Assembly (NCBI RefSeq): GCF_001660485.1
Contig: NZ_CP013979.1
Location: 1,302,001-1,366,000, forward strand
DNA length: 64,000 bases
Direction: 5' to 3'
Origin: Agromyces aureus
GTDB taxonomy: Bacteria > Actinomycetota > Actinomycetes > Actinomycetales > Microbacteriaceae
This document shows positions 26,888 through 36,134 of the stretch, piece after piece. Position 1 is the first letter of the stretch; every line of letters begins with the position of its first letter. Both the position numbers and the translations under genes were made by a program. The notes under the pieces were generated by a model that did no database searches, had not been told where the DNA came from, and saw nothing but the letters and a program-made list of their open reading frames with translations.

Positions 26888-27440
26888 TCCGCGACGACGA
26901 CGACGGCCGCGCCCAGACCGGCGCCGAGCGTGTTCGCGAGCACGTCGCGGAGGTCGGTCGTGCGTCCGGGCAGGAACACGTGCTGCACGAGCTCGGCGAG
27001 GCAGCTCACCACGAGGCCCGCGACGACCGCCACGGCGATGCGCCGCACCGCCGAACGCTGGGACGCGGCGGCGAGCAGCATCCCGAGCGGAACGAACAGG
27101 ACCGCGTTGAAGGCGAACTCGACGAACGCGTAGCTCGCCCATGCGGGGATGCCGAACGCCGCGAGCGCGCGCAGCAGCGGGTCGAAGCGGATGAACCCGC
27201 CGTCGCCGTCGATGTGCGCCGGCCAGAACAGCACGACGGCGAGCGCCGCGGCGTAGGCCGTTGCGGCGACCGCGAGCGCGATGCGCCGCTGACGCGAGAT
27301 CCGGCCGATCATCGGGCCAGACTAGTCCGACATCATGACGGCGCGGTATCGTGCGTGGATCCGGCCGATGTCGGCCGGTGCCGGGCGGTGTCGGCCGACC
27401 GGGCGGCAGGCGCGTGTCGCGAGGTCGTCGCGCACTCGTA

Positions 27441-27469
27441 ATGACGGGTTAACGCTCCACGACTAGCGT
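27441..27469 (+). promoter_or_regulatory. Possible promoter of the beta-helix protein gene
   Basis: ATGACG (27441-27446) and TAGCGT (27464-27469) are 17 bp apart. The message would have a leader of about 100 nt before ATG 27575. The rest of the spacer from 27313 holds only GC-rich partial repeats of GGCCGATGTCGGCCG type that I cannot interpret. Confidence 0.3.
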
Positions 27470-27574
27470 CGAAGTGTCGCACACGGGGGCTCGCGCGACG
27501 GTTCGCAGAGATCGGGCGCGTCATGGCGGCACCGATTGCGTCACGGAGTCCTTCCGATGATCGGAGCAAACCGC

Positions 27575-28822
27575 ATGACGAAACCCATCTCCCGACGGAC
27601 CCTGCTCACCGGAGCCGCGCTGCTGGCGCCGACGGCGATGGCGAGCGCCGCCTATCTCGATCCGCTCAGGCCGAGGTTCTGGCGGCCGAGCACGGTGCCG
27701 GCCGCGCCGGTGCACGGGGCCGTCGCGGCATCCACCGTGCGATCGTTCGGTCCGAACGGCACGCACTGGCCGACGCACACGCCGAAGCCGACGGCGACCT
27801 TCGCGAAGGTCATCGACGTCGCCTGCGACTGGACCGCGATCGGCCGGGCGATCTCCTCGGTCACCGACGCCCAGATCGCGGCGGGCGTGCACATCAGGGT
27901 CGCGCCGGGCACGCTGCCCGGGTACGGCGCGTCCTCGGGATCGCCGGCCGCGCTCAAGGGCGTCGGTCGGGGCACCGCCTCCAAGAACATCCTCGTGTCG
28001 CCGAAGAACGGTTGGGGCTCGGTGACGGTCGCCGACTCGGCGCGGCTCGTGGGCGTCAAGGGCGTCACGTTCGCGCGCATCAACGGCCGGTTCATGCTGC
28101 TCACCGACTGCAGCCGCACGGCGTGGGCGCAGTCGAAGGTCTCGCACGGGTTCCGCATGACCTCCTCGAGCGGCGTGCTCGAGGGCTGTTCGGCCCATGA
28201 GGTCGTCATGGCCGACGCGAAGGTCGACATCAACGACCCGTTCGGCTATGCCGCCGGCACGAACTCGATCATCAAGGATTCCCTGTGGGAGGGATGCTAC
28301 TGCGCGCCCGTGTTCCGTCCGAGCGGCGCGAAGGACCACATCGACTCGCTCCAGATGTACGGCAACGGCGGATATCGCGGGCTCACGATCCGCGACTCCA
28401 CGCTCTTCGGCGCCCTCAACAGCGCACTCCAGATCGGGGGAGCGAAGCCGCAGGACCCGAATCTCGGCACGCCGTTCCTCACGCTCGACCACACGATCCT
28501 CACCGCGCAGATCTTCGCGATCCGCGTGCGCTACCCGCTGCCCTCGGGTGCGCAGGGGCCGACCATCGGGCAGGCGATCAACGGCAGCGGAGAGCCGGGG
28601 CAGCTCTATGCGAACGACTCGTATGTCTTCGGATCGATGTACGACACGCAGTGGGCCTCGGTCACGAACAGCTTCACGTCGTACGACAAGGCCGCGTCGA
28701 AGAACCTCTCCGCGGCGGGCGGGTGGAAGGTCGACACCGGCATGAGCTCCTACGGATCGGCCTGGTTCGACCAGCAGACCCCGACGCCGACCGACGCCTA
28801 CCTCGCCCGCATCTGGGCCTGA
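27575..28822 (+). CDS. Tat-exported right-handed beta-helix protein (pectate-lyase-like fold)
   Basis: The 415-residue protein starts with a twin-arginine signal (ISRRTLLTGAALLAPTAMAS). The mature part has short repeated Asn/Gly/Ser-rich turns such as SLQMYGNGGYRGLTIRDSTL and DHTILTAQIFAIRV, typical of parallel beta-helix coils in polysaccharide lyases and hydrolases. I see no identifiable catalytic motif, so a glycan-binding or depolymerising role is inferred from fold and EPS context. Starts ATG 27557 and ATG 27575 both have a GGAG 8 bp upstream; 27575 is chosen because it places the Tat motif at the normal distance. It ends at a bidirectional terminator. Confidence 0.72.
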   Translation: MTKPISRRTLLTGAALLAPTAMASAAYLDPLRPRFWRPSTVPAAPVHGAVAASTVRSFGPNGTHWPTHTPKPTATFAKVIDVACDWTAIGRAISSVTDAQIAAGVHIRVAPGTLPGYGASSGSPAALKGVGRGTASKNILVSPKNGWGSVTVADSARLVGVKGVTFARINGRFMLLTDCSRTAWAQSKVSHGFRMTSSSGVLEGCSAHEVVMADAKVDINDPFGYAAGTNSIIKDSLWEGCYCAPVFRPSGAKDHIDSLQMYGNGGYRGLTIRDSTLFGALNSALQIGGAKPQDPNLGTPFLTLDHTILTAQIFAIRVRYPLPSGAQGPTIGQAINGSGEPGQLYANDSYVFGSMYDTQWASVTNSFTSYDKAASKNLSAAGGWKVDTGMSSYGSAWFDQQTPTPTDAYLARIWA

Positions 28823-28841
28823 GGCCGAGCCCGACGACGTG

Positions 28842-28878
28842 GAAGAGGGGTGCCGCTCATCGAGCGGCACCCCTCTTC
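28842..28878. terminator. Bidirectional terminator between EPS locus 2 and the beta-helix gene
   Basis: A perfect 17-bp inverted repeat (28842-28858 with 28862-28878) surrounds a 3-nt loop. It sits between two convergent genes and can end both transcripts. Confidence 0.9.
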
Positions 28879-28894
28879 GCGCGTGCGAAGCGCG

Positions 28895-30196
28895 TCAGCT
28901 GCGGCCCATGCCCACGTAGCTCCAGCCGGCGGCCTTCCACGCCTCGGTGTCGAGCGCGTTGCGGCCGTCGATGATGACCGACGCCCGCGAGATCGACTTC
29001 ACGTGAGCCGGGTCGAGCCCCACGTACTCGGGCCACTCGGTCACGAGCACCACGAGGTCGGCGTGACGCAGGGCCTCCTCGGTGGCCGAGGTGTAGAGGA
29101 GCTGCGGATGCCGCAGGCGGGCGTTGTCGATGCCCTCGGGGTCGGTGACGACCACGTCGGCTCCGAGACCCTTCAGCTGAACGGCCACGTCGAGCGCGGG
29201 GGAGTCGCGAACGTCGTCGGAGTGGGGCTTGAACGTGACCCCGAGCACCGCGACCTTCTTGCCGTACGGCGCTCCGCCGAGGGCGTCGACCGCGAGGTCG
29301 ACCACCCGCACGCGGCGTCGCAGGTTGATCGCGTCGACCTCCTTGAGGAAGGCGACCGACTCGCCGCGACCGAGCTCCTCGGCGCGCGCCGTGAACGCGC
29401 GGATGTCCTTGGGCAGGCATCCGCCGCCGAAGCCGACGCCGGCGTTGAGGAAGCGCCGGCCGATGCGCGCGTCGTGCCCGATCGCATCGGCGAGGCTCGT
29501 GATGTCGGCGCCGGTGACCTCGGCGATCTCGGCCATCGCGTTGATGAACGAGATCTTCGTCGCCAGGAACGCGTTCGCGGCGACCTTCACGAGCTCCGCC
29601 GTCGCGTAGTCGGTCACGATGCGGGGGGTGCCGGCACCGATGGCCGTCGCGTAGACGCCGTCGAGCACCTCGACGTCGCGCTCGTCGCCGACGCCGTAGA
29701 CGAGCCGATCGGGCTCGATCGTGTCCTTCACGGCGTAGCCCTCGCGCAGGAACTCGGGGTTCCACGCCAGCCGAGCACCCGTACCCGACTCGGCGATGCG
29801 ATCGGCGAGTCGACGCGCAGTGCCGACGGGCACGGTGCTCTTGCCGACGATCAGGTCGCCCTCCTTCAGGTACGGCAGCAGGGCCTCGATCGCGGCATCG
29901 ACGTACTTCAGGTCGGCCGCATAGCCGTCGGCCGACTGCGGCGTGCCGACCGCGATGAAGTGCACGGTCGCATCCGCGACCTCGGCGATGTCGGTCGAGA
30001 ACCGCAGACGGCCCGTCGCGCCCGCCGAGGTGAGCACCTCGGGCAGCCCGGGCTCGTAGAACGGCGGCCGACCGGCCTGCAGCGCCTCGACCTTCGAGGG
30101 ATCCACGTCGATGCCGACGACCTCGTGGCCGAGTTCGGCCATGGCGGAGGCGTGGACCGCTCCGAGGTAGCCGCATCCGATGACGGAGAGCTTCAT
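28895..30196 (-). CDS. ugd: UDP-glucose 6-dehydrogenase
   Basis: The enzyme oxidises UDP-glucose to UDP-glucuronate with two NAD+, supplying the acidic sugar for EPS. The 433-residue protein has the N-terminal NAD site VIGCGYLGAVHASAMAELGH, the central GKSTVPVGTA, NPEFLREG and AELVKVAANAFLATKIS segments, and the nucleophile Cys260 in GFGGGCLPKD. The C-terminal GVTFKPHSDDVRDSPAL closes the UDP-binding domain. ATG 30196 has AGAGGAA 6 bp upstream. It is the last gene of the leftward operon of locus 2. Related GDP-mannose dehydrogenases share the fold, but this sequence fits the Ugd group better. Confidence 0.9.
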   Translation of the reverse strand: MKLSVIGCGYLGAVHASAMAELGHEVVGIDVDPSKVEALQAGRPPFYEPGLPEVLTSAGATGRLRFSTDIAEVADATVHFIAVGTPQSADGYAADLKYVDAAIEALLPYLKEGDLIVGKSTVPVGTARRLADRIAESGTGARLAWNPEFLREGYAVKDTIEPDRLVYGVGDERDVEVLDGVYATAIGAGTPRIVTDYATAELVKVAANAFLATKISFINAMAEIAEVTGADITSLADAIGHDARIGRRFLNAGVGFGGGCLPKDIRAFTARAEELGRGESVAFLKEVDAINLRRRVRVVDLAVDALGGAPYGKKVAVLGVTFKPHSDDVRDSPALDVAVQLKGLGADVVVTDPEGIDNARLRHPQLLYTSATEEALRHADLVVLVTEWPEYVGLDPAHVKSISRASVIIDGRNALDTEAWKAAGWSYVGMGRS

Positions 30197-30246
30197 ACGT
30201 GGTTCCTCTCTTCGGGGTCGAGCCGGTCGGCGCACTGCGGCGGGGC

Positions 30247-32025
30247 TCAGTTGCGTACTGCGATCGTGATGGGCGCGCTCGTGCCGACGTTGCCCGCGGC
30301 ATCCGTGGCCTTGGCCGTCACGCCGTACGCACCGTTAGGATACTTGCGCGAATCGAGCAGTGCCCTCCAGGTGCCGTCGGCCTGCTTCGTGGCGTTGCCG
30401 AGCTTCGTGGTTCCCGCCCAGAGTGCGACGGCCGTGACGCCGACGTTGTCGGTGGCCGAGACCAGCACCGCGACGGACGCCCCCGAGACCGAACTGCCCG
30501 GGGCCGGCGACGTGATCCTGGCCTCCGGTGTCGTCCGATCCGGGGTGGGGGTCGGCGTCGGGGTGGGCGTCGGGGTCGGCGTCGGCGTGGGCGTCGGCGT
30601 CGGCGTGGGCGTCGGGGTCGGCGTCGGCGTCGGCGTCGGGGTCGGGGTCGGCGTCGGCGTGGGCGTGGGCGTCGGGGTGGGCGTCGGCGTCGGCGTGGGC
30701 GTCGGCGTGGGCGTCGAGCCCGACGGCACGGCCGAGAGCAGATATCCGAAGTACTTGCCGGCGACGGGCTTCGTGGGGTCGCCCGTGAAGACGTGCCCGC
30801 GCGCCGCGGCGGCCTGCGCCTGTCCGCGGATGATGGAGATGACCTCGTCGGTCGAGCGACCCTCGCATGGGCCGAACGCGTAGCAGGCGACGACGACGCC
30901 GCTCGCGGCACCGGTCGCCATGCTCGTGCCGGTCGCCACGTAGCCGTACCGGTTGCCCTTCTTCGTCGTGTACGGGCAGACGCCGGGTGCGGCGACCGTG
31001 TGCGCCTGGTCGGCCGCGCTCACGGCGTAGTTCGTCGAGACCGCGTACGCGTCGTCCTTGGTCGTGACGCTGCAGGGCGCCGTGCCGAGACCGCCCGGCT
31101 TGCCGTCGAAGTCGGCCATGTTGGTCACGACCAGCACCTCGTCGAAGTTGCCGGGGGAGTAGAGCGCGAGGTCCCTTCCGGAGTTGCCGGCGCCGGCGAC
31201 GATCGAGATGCCGTCCTCGGTCAGGGCGCAGACGGCCTGGTGCACGGCGTCGCCGTTCGTCCGGCCGCAGTTGCCGTCGTCGGTGCCCGTGTACGCGATG
31301 CTCATGTTCACCACGGCGATGTCCTTCGCCGCGGCGTTGTCGGCCACCCATTCCAGCCCGCAGAGGAGCGACTGCACGGTGCCGAGCAGGTCGTCGCCGA
31401 GCACGCGCACCGAGTGGATCGGCACGCCGGGAGCGGTGCCGACGATGCCCGTCGCGTTGTCGATCGCACCGAGCACGCCCGACACGCCGGTCCCGTGGCC
31501 GTCGCCGTCGGCCGCAGTGCCGGTCGGCAGGCAGTTGACCGCCGTCGCGAGGTTGAGGTCGGTGTGCGTGCTCACGCCGGAGTCGATGACCGCGACCCCC
31601 GGACCCGTCCACGTGCCGACCCCGTCGCCCGCGTCGACCGGCGGCTCGTCGGCCTCGACCGCGCCGACGGCCGGCGGTACGGCCTGGGCGAGCGCCGTCA
31701 CCGGGGCCTCGGCCATGAGTCCCAGCACCGACCCGTCGCCGGCGAGCGACGCCGTCTGCTCGGTCGTGAGCGTGGCCGAGAACCCGGCGAAGATGGAGTC
31801 GTAGAGGCGGGTGGGCGCCACCCCGGTCGATCCGATCGCGGCATCGCGCGCCGCGACATCCGTGAACGTGACCGTGTAGGCGCCCGCGGGCGGCGGCTCG
31901 GCTGCCGACGCGGGGGCGCCGATGAAGGCCGCGGTCGCGAGCACGGCTGCAGCCGTGCCGGCGAGCACGGCGAGACGTCGACGGCTGCGGCGCGCCGGTC
32001 GCGTCTGGGACTCGAGTTCGGACAT
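30247..32025 (-). CDS. Secreted subtilisin-like serine protease with Thr-Pro linker and Ig-like domain
   Basis: The 592-residue protein has a signal peptide ending about ASA-AEPPP (residue 42), an inhibitor-like prodomain to about residue 110, and an S8 domain with the full triad: Asp148 (AVIDSG), His177 (GDGHGTG), Asn281 (AGAGNSG) and Ser368 (GTSMATG). A Thr-Pro dipeptide linker of about 29 units follows, then a C-terminal Ig-like domain ([19 protein letters not shown]). It sits between GT and ugd genes in the EPS operon. Such a linker can cross the wall or be glycosylated. It has no wall-anchor motif. ATG 32025 has AGGAG 4 bp upstream. Confidence 0.9.
   Translation of the reverse strand: MSELESQTRPARRSRRRLAVLAGTAAAVLATAAFIGAPASAAEPPPAGAYTVTFTDVAARDAAIGSTGVAPTRLYDSIFAGFSATLTTEQTASLAGDGSVLGLMAEAPVTALAQAVPPAVGAVEADEPPVDAGDGVGTWTGPGVAVIDSGVSTHTDLNLATAVNCLPTGTAADGDGHGTGVSGVLGAIDNATGIVGTAPGVPIHSVRVLGDDLLGTVQSLLCGLEWVADNAAAKDIAVVNMSIAYTGTDDGNCGRTNGDAVHQAVCALTEDGISIVAGAGNSGRDLALYSPGNFDEVLVVTNMADFDGKPGGLGTAPCSVTTKDDAYAVSTNYAVSAADQAHTVAAPGVCPYTTKKGNRYGYVATGTSMATGAASGVVVACYAFGPCEGRSTDEVISIIRGQAQAAAARGHVFTGDPTKPVAGKYFGYLLSAVPSGSTPTPTPTPTPTPTPTPTPTPTPTPTPTPTPTPTPTPTPTPTPTPTPTPTPTPTPTPTPDRTTPEARITSPAPGSSVSGASVAVLVSATDNVGVTAVALWAGTTKLGNATKQADGTWRALLDSRKYPNGAYGVTAKATDAAGNVGTSAPITIAVRN
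30542..30716 (-). repeat. Hexanucleotide repeat encoding the Thr-Pro linker
   Basis: About 29 six-base units encode (Thr-Pro)n on the minus strand, with Thr codons ACG/ACC and Pro codons CCG/CCC mixed. The repeat is prone to length change by slippage or unequal recombination, which would alter the distance between protease and Ig-like domain. Confidence 0.85.
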
Positions 32026-32111
32026 CGGACTCCTCGGTTCTGTCGGGTGCAGTGGTGGATGACGGTGCAGGGCTTTCGGGCGGCGAGCCGACGGCGGACC
32101 GTCGCGCCGGG

Positions 32112-33242
32112 TCAGGGGTTCAGCGACGCGGAGGTCTCGGGCTGCGGATCGTCGACCCGCGCGGGATCTCGCGCCCCGCGATACGCCTCGACCGTCGAAC
32201 GCGCGATCGCGTTCCAGTCGAGGCGGTCGAGCGGGGCTCGATCGGGGCGGGGGATCGCCGCCCACTCGAGCGTCCTGGCGAGCTCGGCCGCGTCGAAGTC
32301 CCCTTCGTAGCAGCGGACCCATTCGGATCCGACCTGGTCCTGGAGTTCGCGCATCGCGCCGAGCGCCGGCACCACGACCGGTCGGTCGGCCGAGAGCGCG
32401 AGGATCGCCGACCCGGAGTTCTGGATGGCCCGGTACGGCAGCACCACGACATCCGCAGCCCTGAGCCAGCCGACGATCGCCGCATCGGACTGGAACGCGA
32501 GATCGAGGAGCACTCGGGGGTCGGATCCGGCGGCGGTGGCGATCTCGGCCGCGAGCGGCGCGCCGGCCGGCTTGCCGGCCACGACGAGTCGCACCTGGTG
32601 CTCGCTCTCGACGACCGTGCGGACCAGCTCGGGGATGTTCTTGTAGCTGCGGATCATGCCGACCGAGGCGACGACCGGTGCGCCGTCCTCGAGGCCGCGT
32701 TCGGCGCGCGCCTCCGCGCGGGGGACCGACAGGTCGTAGTCGAGCCGGTAGTGCCCGTGGGGCGTGACCGTGCCCGGCTTCGCGGCGAGCTCGGGATACG
32801 CGGCGCGCGCGGCGTCGAGTCCGCCGGCGCTCAGCGAGAGGAGCGCATCGACCTCCTCGACGAGCAGCCGTCGGTGCATCGCCCGCAGCCCCGGCGTCGA
32901 GCGCTGCTCGTGCGAGGCGACGTTGTGCACGGTCCAGACGAGCTTCGTGCCGTTGCGCAGGCGCGCGATGCGGAGGCCGGCTCGGAACAGCAGCAGGCGC
33001 GCGAGCACCCGCCACCGCCGCCCGGTGAGGAAGGTCAGCTCCGGCCAGTGCAGGTGCACGATGTCGATCCGCCCGGTGAACAGCCGCAGGTACGAGAGGT
33101 CGCGCACGGTGTGCCCCTCGCCGACGATCGTCGTGCAGAGGCGCGCGTTGTACGGGTTCGCGTGGGCCGTGCGGAAGGCCGGCTCGGCCTCGATCACGAG
33201 CGGGCGATCGGCGGCGGCGGCCGGTCCGCGGACGCCCGTCAT
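32112..33242 (-). CDS. Glycosyltransferase (GT-B; paralogue of 15217-16254)
   Basis: The 376-residue protein has HLHWPELTF and TVHNVASHE in the acceptor domain, [14 protein letters not shown] at the donor-domain entry and [21 protein letters not shown] near the sugar-nucleotide site. The same landmarks occur in 15217-16254. The start ATG 33242 overlaps the stop of the acetyltransferase gene (ATGA). Donor and linkage are unknown. Confidence 0.8.
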   Translation of the reverse strand: MTGVRGPAAAADRPLVIEAEPAFRTAHANPYNARLCTTIVGEGHTVRDLSYLRLFTGRIDIVHLHWPELTFLTGRRWRVLARLLLFRAGLRIARLRNGTKLVWTVHNVASHEQRSTPGLRAMHRRLLVEEVDALLSLSAGGLDAARAAYPELAAKPGTVTPHGHYRLDYDLSVPRAEARAERGLEDGAPVVASVGMIRSYKNIPELVRTVVESEHQVRLVVAGKPAGAPLAAEIATAAGSDPRVLLDLAFQSDAAIVGWLRAADVVVLPYRAIQNSGSAILALSADRPVVVPALGAMRELQDQVGSEWVRCYEGDFDAAELARTLEWAAIPRPDRAPLDRLDWNAIARSTVEAYRGARDPARVDDPQPETSASLNP

Positions 33243-33880
33243 GCGGGCACCGCGTTCGGGCGTTCGGGTTCTGCGAGCTCGGCCTCGACGGGTTCGGACT
33301 CCGCGAGCTCGGCCTCGGTAGGCGCGGGAGCCGCGACCTCGGTCGCCGTGGCCACCGCCTTCGGCCGCTCCCCGATGATCCTCGCCGGGATCCCGCCCGC
33401 GATCGCCTGCGCCGGAACGTCCTTCGTGACGACCGCGCCCGCGGCGATGACCGCCCCGGCGCCGATCGTGACCCCGGCGAGCACGACCACGTTGGCGCCG
33501 AGCCACGCGCCGTCGCCGATCACGATGTCCTGCTCGGTCTTGGGCTGGTCCATGATCGCGATCTCGCCCTGCTCGATGCCGTAGTTCGAGGCGGTGAGGG
33601 TCACGTTGGGGGCGAACAGGCACTTCTCGCCGATCACGATGCGGCCGGTGCTGTTGCCGGCCCAGATCACGGAGTGCTCGCCGAGGTGGCTGCCCGCGCC
33701 GATGCTGATCCGTTCGGCATTGCGGAACGACACGTTCGGCGCCATCGACACCCCCGCGCCGAGCTGCAGGCGGCGCGCCTGGCGCACGTGCGAGTAGCTC
33801 GAGAAGTGCGCGAGTCGGAGGGCGTGCGCGTAGGTGCGCAGGTCGAGCAGGGACTGGGCGACGCCGGAGAGCCTGGGCAT
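33239..33880 (-). CDS. Hexapeptide-repeat O-acyltransferase
   Basis: The 213-residue protein folds as a left-handed beta-helix: hexapeptide turns run from about residue 45 to 165 (for example [54 protein letters not shown]). It most resembles acetyl-CoA-dependent O-acetyltransferases that decorate sugars. The last 35 residues are a Glu/Ala/Pro-rich tail with a repeated AELAE motif, not part of the fold. ATG 33880 lies 2 bp after the upstream gene's stop codon, so it is in the same operon. Confidence 0.82.
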   Translation of the reverse strand: MPRLSGVAQSLLDLRTYAHALRLAHFSSYSHVRQARRLQLGAGVSMAPNVSFRNAERISIGAGSHLGEHSVIWAGNSTGRIVIGEKCLFAPNVTLTASNYGIEQGEIAIMDQPKTEQDIVIGDGAWLGANVVVLAGVTIGAGAVIAAGAVVTKDVPAQAIAGGIPARIIGERPKAVATATEVAAPAPTEAELAESEPVEAELAEPERPNAVPA

Positions 33881-33882
33881 GA

Positions 33883-35196
33883 TCACCGCCCGACGATCGC
33901 GGGCACGCCCGAGAAGGCGTCGGAGATCACGGTCATCACGGCATCGACGTCGGTCGTCGCGCGCGCCGTCACCGAGATCGTGAGTTTCGTGCCGTACGAG
34001 CAGGCGAGGACCGCGAGATCGTCGCGCGGGTCGCCCGCCGGCCACCCGGTGACCGAGGCGATGGGCGCCTCGCCGAAGAAGCGCTGCCTGGGGCCCCAGG
34101 TGATGTACGTCGCGTATCCGCGCCAGTTCGGTGCGCCGAGGTCGCGTGGCGCCCGGTCGTCGACCGCAGCCTGCACCTGCGCCCGCACCGACGGCACCAC
34201 GAGTTCGAGCGGGTCGGCGGTCGGCACGGTCACCTTCACGATGCTGATGTGGTTGCGGGCCGCGTCATCCGTTCGCGAGCGTCGAGAGATCGGCACGAGC
34301 AGCGACACCGTCTCGGAGGCGGGCTCGAGCTCGGCGACCGCCCGCAGGGTCGCGGCGACGGTGAGGTCGTGGATCGTGCCGCCGAGCCGGTAGGCGAGCT
34401 TCATCGAGGGTGAGAGGTCGACCTCGATGAACCGCGAGTGGCGCGGCACGAGCAGGCGTTCGGCCTCGCCGGAGGCGACGATCGCCTGATTCTTCAGCGG
34501 TCGGATGACGCGTCCGCCCCATCTGCGGAGGCGCCGCGTGAACGGCTTCCGCCAGTACTCGTGCCAGGCCGAGCCGAACCCGTCCCTCGCCGACCACCAC
34601 GAGCGCCAGGCGATCACGAGGATCCCGAACCCCGTGCGCGGGGCGGTGCCGACGGCGTCGCGGTCGGCTTCGGCGACCGCGGGGAGCTCGGGCGTGGGCG
34701 TCGTGCCGGCGACCACGTCGCCGATCTTGAGCCCGAACAGCGCATCCCCGATGACGTGGTGGTAGCGCGCGACGATCGCGACCCGGCCGCTGTCGAGTTC
34801 GACCACGAGGAAGTCCCAGAGCGGGCGGGACAGGTCCATCGGCCCGTTCAGCCGGCCCGTGAGGATCTCGACCCGGCGGGGGTCGTCGGGCTCGATGACG
34901 GGGTGCAGCGTCACGTGCGCCGCGATGTCGAGATCGTCGACGGGCACCCACGCCGGGGTCGTGAGTCGGAGCGGCGTCGGGGCGAGCCGTTGCCGCATCG
35001 CCGGCACCCGCCAGGTCAGGGCGGCGAGCCGGTCGCGCACGGCGCTCAGGTCGATCGAGCCGTCGGCCGCCCGCATCCGCTCGCCGTCGAGGACCAGCGC
35101 CGCGGCGGCGATCATCGACTCGAAGGCGACCACGTTCGCGACGTACTTCTCGTCGAGCGTGCCGATCAGCTCGGCCTTCGTCTCGCGCTGGGTCAT
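33883..35196 (-). CDS. Wax-ester synthase/DGAT-like acyltransferase
   Basis: The 437-residue protein has the condensing motif HHVIGDA (His146, His147, Asp151), matching HHxxxD of the WS/DGAT family with Ala in place of the usual Gly. [10 protein letters not shown] just before it is the conserved PLW segment, and a second family region follows near residue 250 ([15 protein letters not shown]). Relatives transfer acyl groups from CoA (or possibly ACP) to alcohols. Its place inside a glycan operon, with 4-nt overlap to a GT2 gene, suggests it acylates a sugar or lipid-linked intermediate rather than making storage lipid. Confidence 0.78.
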   Translation of the reverse strand: MTQRETKAELIGTLDEKYVANVVAFESMIAAAALVLDGERMRAADGSIDLSAVRDRLAALTWRVPAMRQRLAPTPLRLTTPAWVPVDDLDIAAHVTLHPVIEPDDPRRVEILTGRLNGPMDLSRPLWDFLVVELDSGRVAIVARYHHVIGDALFGLKIGDVVAGTTPTPELPAVAEADRDAVGTAPRTGFGILVIAWRSWWSARDGFGSAWHEYWRKPFTRRLRRWGGRVIRPLKNQAIVASGEAERLLVPRHSRFIEVDLSPSMKLAYRLGGTIHDLTVAATLRAVAELEPASETVSLLVPISRRSRTDDAARNHISIVKVTVPTADPLELVVPSVRAQVQAAVDDRAPRDLGAPNWRGYATYITWGPRQRFFGEAPIASVTGWPAGDPRDDLAVLACSYGTKLTISVTARATTDVDAVMTVISDAFSGVPAIVGR

Positions 35197-36134
35197 CGGG
35201 CCCTCCCGGGGTCTCGATCGATCGGGGACTCGAGGGGCGTCACCGGTGGCGGGTGCTCGTCGACGAACGTCGAGCCGTTCAGGTGCATGCCGGCGCCGGC
35301 GAAGAACCCCTGGCGGATGCCCCGCAGCATCGCCCGGTCGGCCTTGCCCTTGCGGGGGTCGCGCACATGTCGCACCGCCCGCCCGCCCGTGCGCTTGAGG
35401 AGCACCGCGAGCGTCGCCACGCCGACGGTGAACCGCAGCCGCAGCATCTTGTTGGCGAGCGCACCGAGCCCGAGCCCGTACCCGTGGTGGAGCTCGGTGT
35501 AGGAGTCGCCGTGCCGGGTGTTCATGTGGTGGATGATGCAGGTGGGGTCGTGCACGATCGCGTGCCCGGCCTCGAGCACGCGGCAGAACATGTCGAGGTC
35601 CTCGGCGCCCGCGAGCGTACGGCCCGCGCCGAGCACCGGGTCGAACCCGCCGAGCTCGAGCACGAGTTCGCGCCGGAACGCCATCACGGCGCCGTGCCCG
35701 GCGTCGATGCCCTGCACGGTGCGCGTGTACCGCCTGGGAGGTTCGGCGCTGCCCGTGCCGACGAGCGTGTGGTCGAGCATGCGACCGGTGACGGCGCCGA
35801 CCGCGGGGTCGGCGAAGTGTTCGAGCACGGGGTCGATCCAGCCGGTGACGGCCACGCAGTCGTCATCGGTGAACAGCACGAGCGGCCGGGTGCTCGTGCG
35901 CAGCCCGAGATCGCGGGCGATCGAGAGGCCCCGGATGTCGCTGCGCACGTACGCGGCCCCCGCGGCGATCGCCGCGTCGCGGGTCGCGCCATCGTCGGAG
36001 GCCGAATCCACGACGAGCACCTCGACGTCGGAGGGCACCGACGCGAGGATCGACTCGAGTGCGGCGCCGAGCATCGTGGCACGGTTGCGCGTGCAGACGA
36101 TGACGGCGAGATCATGGGGCGTCGGCACGCACAC
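35193..36134 (-). CDS. Glycosyltransferase family 2
   Basis: The 313-residue protein has the GT-A opening DLAVIVCTRNRATML, VVDSASDDG, the DxD-type FTDDDCV (about residue 90) and GAVMAFRRELVLELGGFDP followed by GAEDLDMFCRVLEAG (ED motif, acceptor activation). GTG 36134 overlaps the upstream gene by 23 nt; GTG 36128 is an alternative. The C-terminal part has weakly hydrophobic helices. Sugar specificity is unknown. Confidence 0.84.
   Translation of the reverse strand: MCVPTPHDLAVIVCTRNRATMLGAALESILASVPSDVEVLVVDSASDDGATRDAAIAAGAAYVRSDIRGLSIARDLGLRTSTRPLVLFTDDDCVAVTGWIDPVLEHFADPAVGAVTGRMLDHTLVGTGSAEPPRRYTRTVQGIDAGHGAVMAFRRELVLELGGFDPVLGAGRTLAGAEDLDMFCRVLEAGHAIVHDPTCIIHHMNTRHGDSYTELHHGYGLGLGALANKMLRLRFTVGVATLAVLLKRTGGRAVRHVRDPRKGKADRAMLRGIRQGFFAGAGMHLNGSTFVDEHPPPVTPLESPIDRDPGRAR

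Noticed and set aside
30542..30716. Repeat region as a CRISPR array or a rightward Gly-Val-rich gene
   Set aside because: There are no unique spacers, and the leftward frame is the linker of a complete protease; the rightward frame is its shadow.
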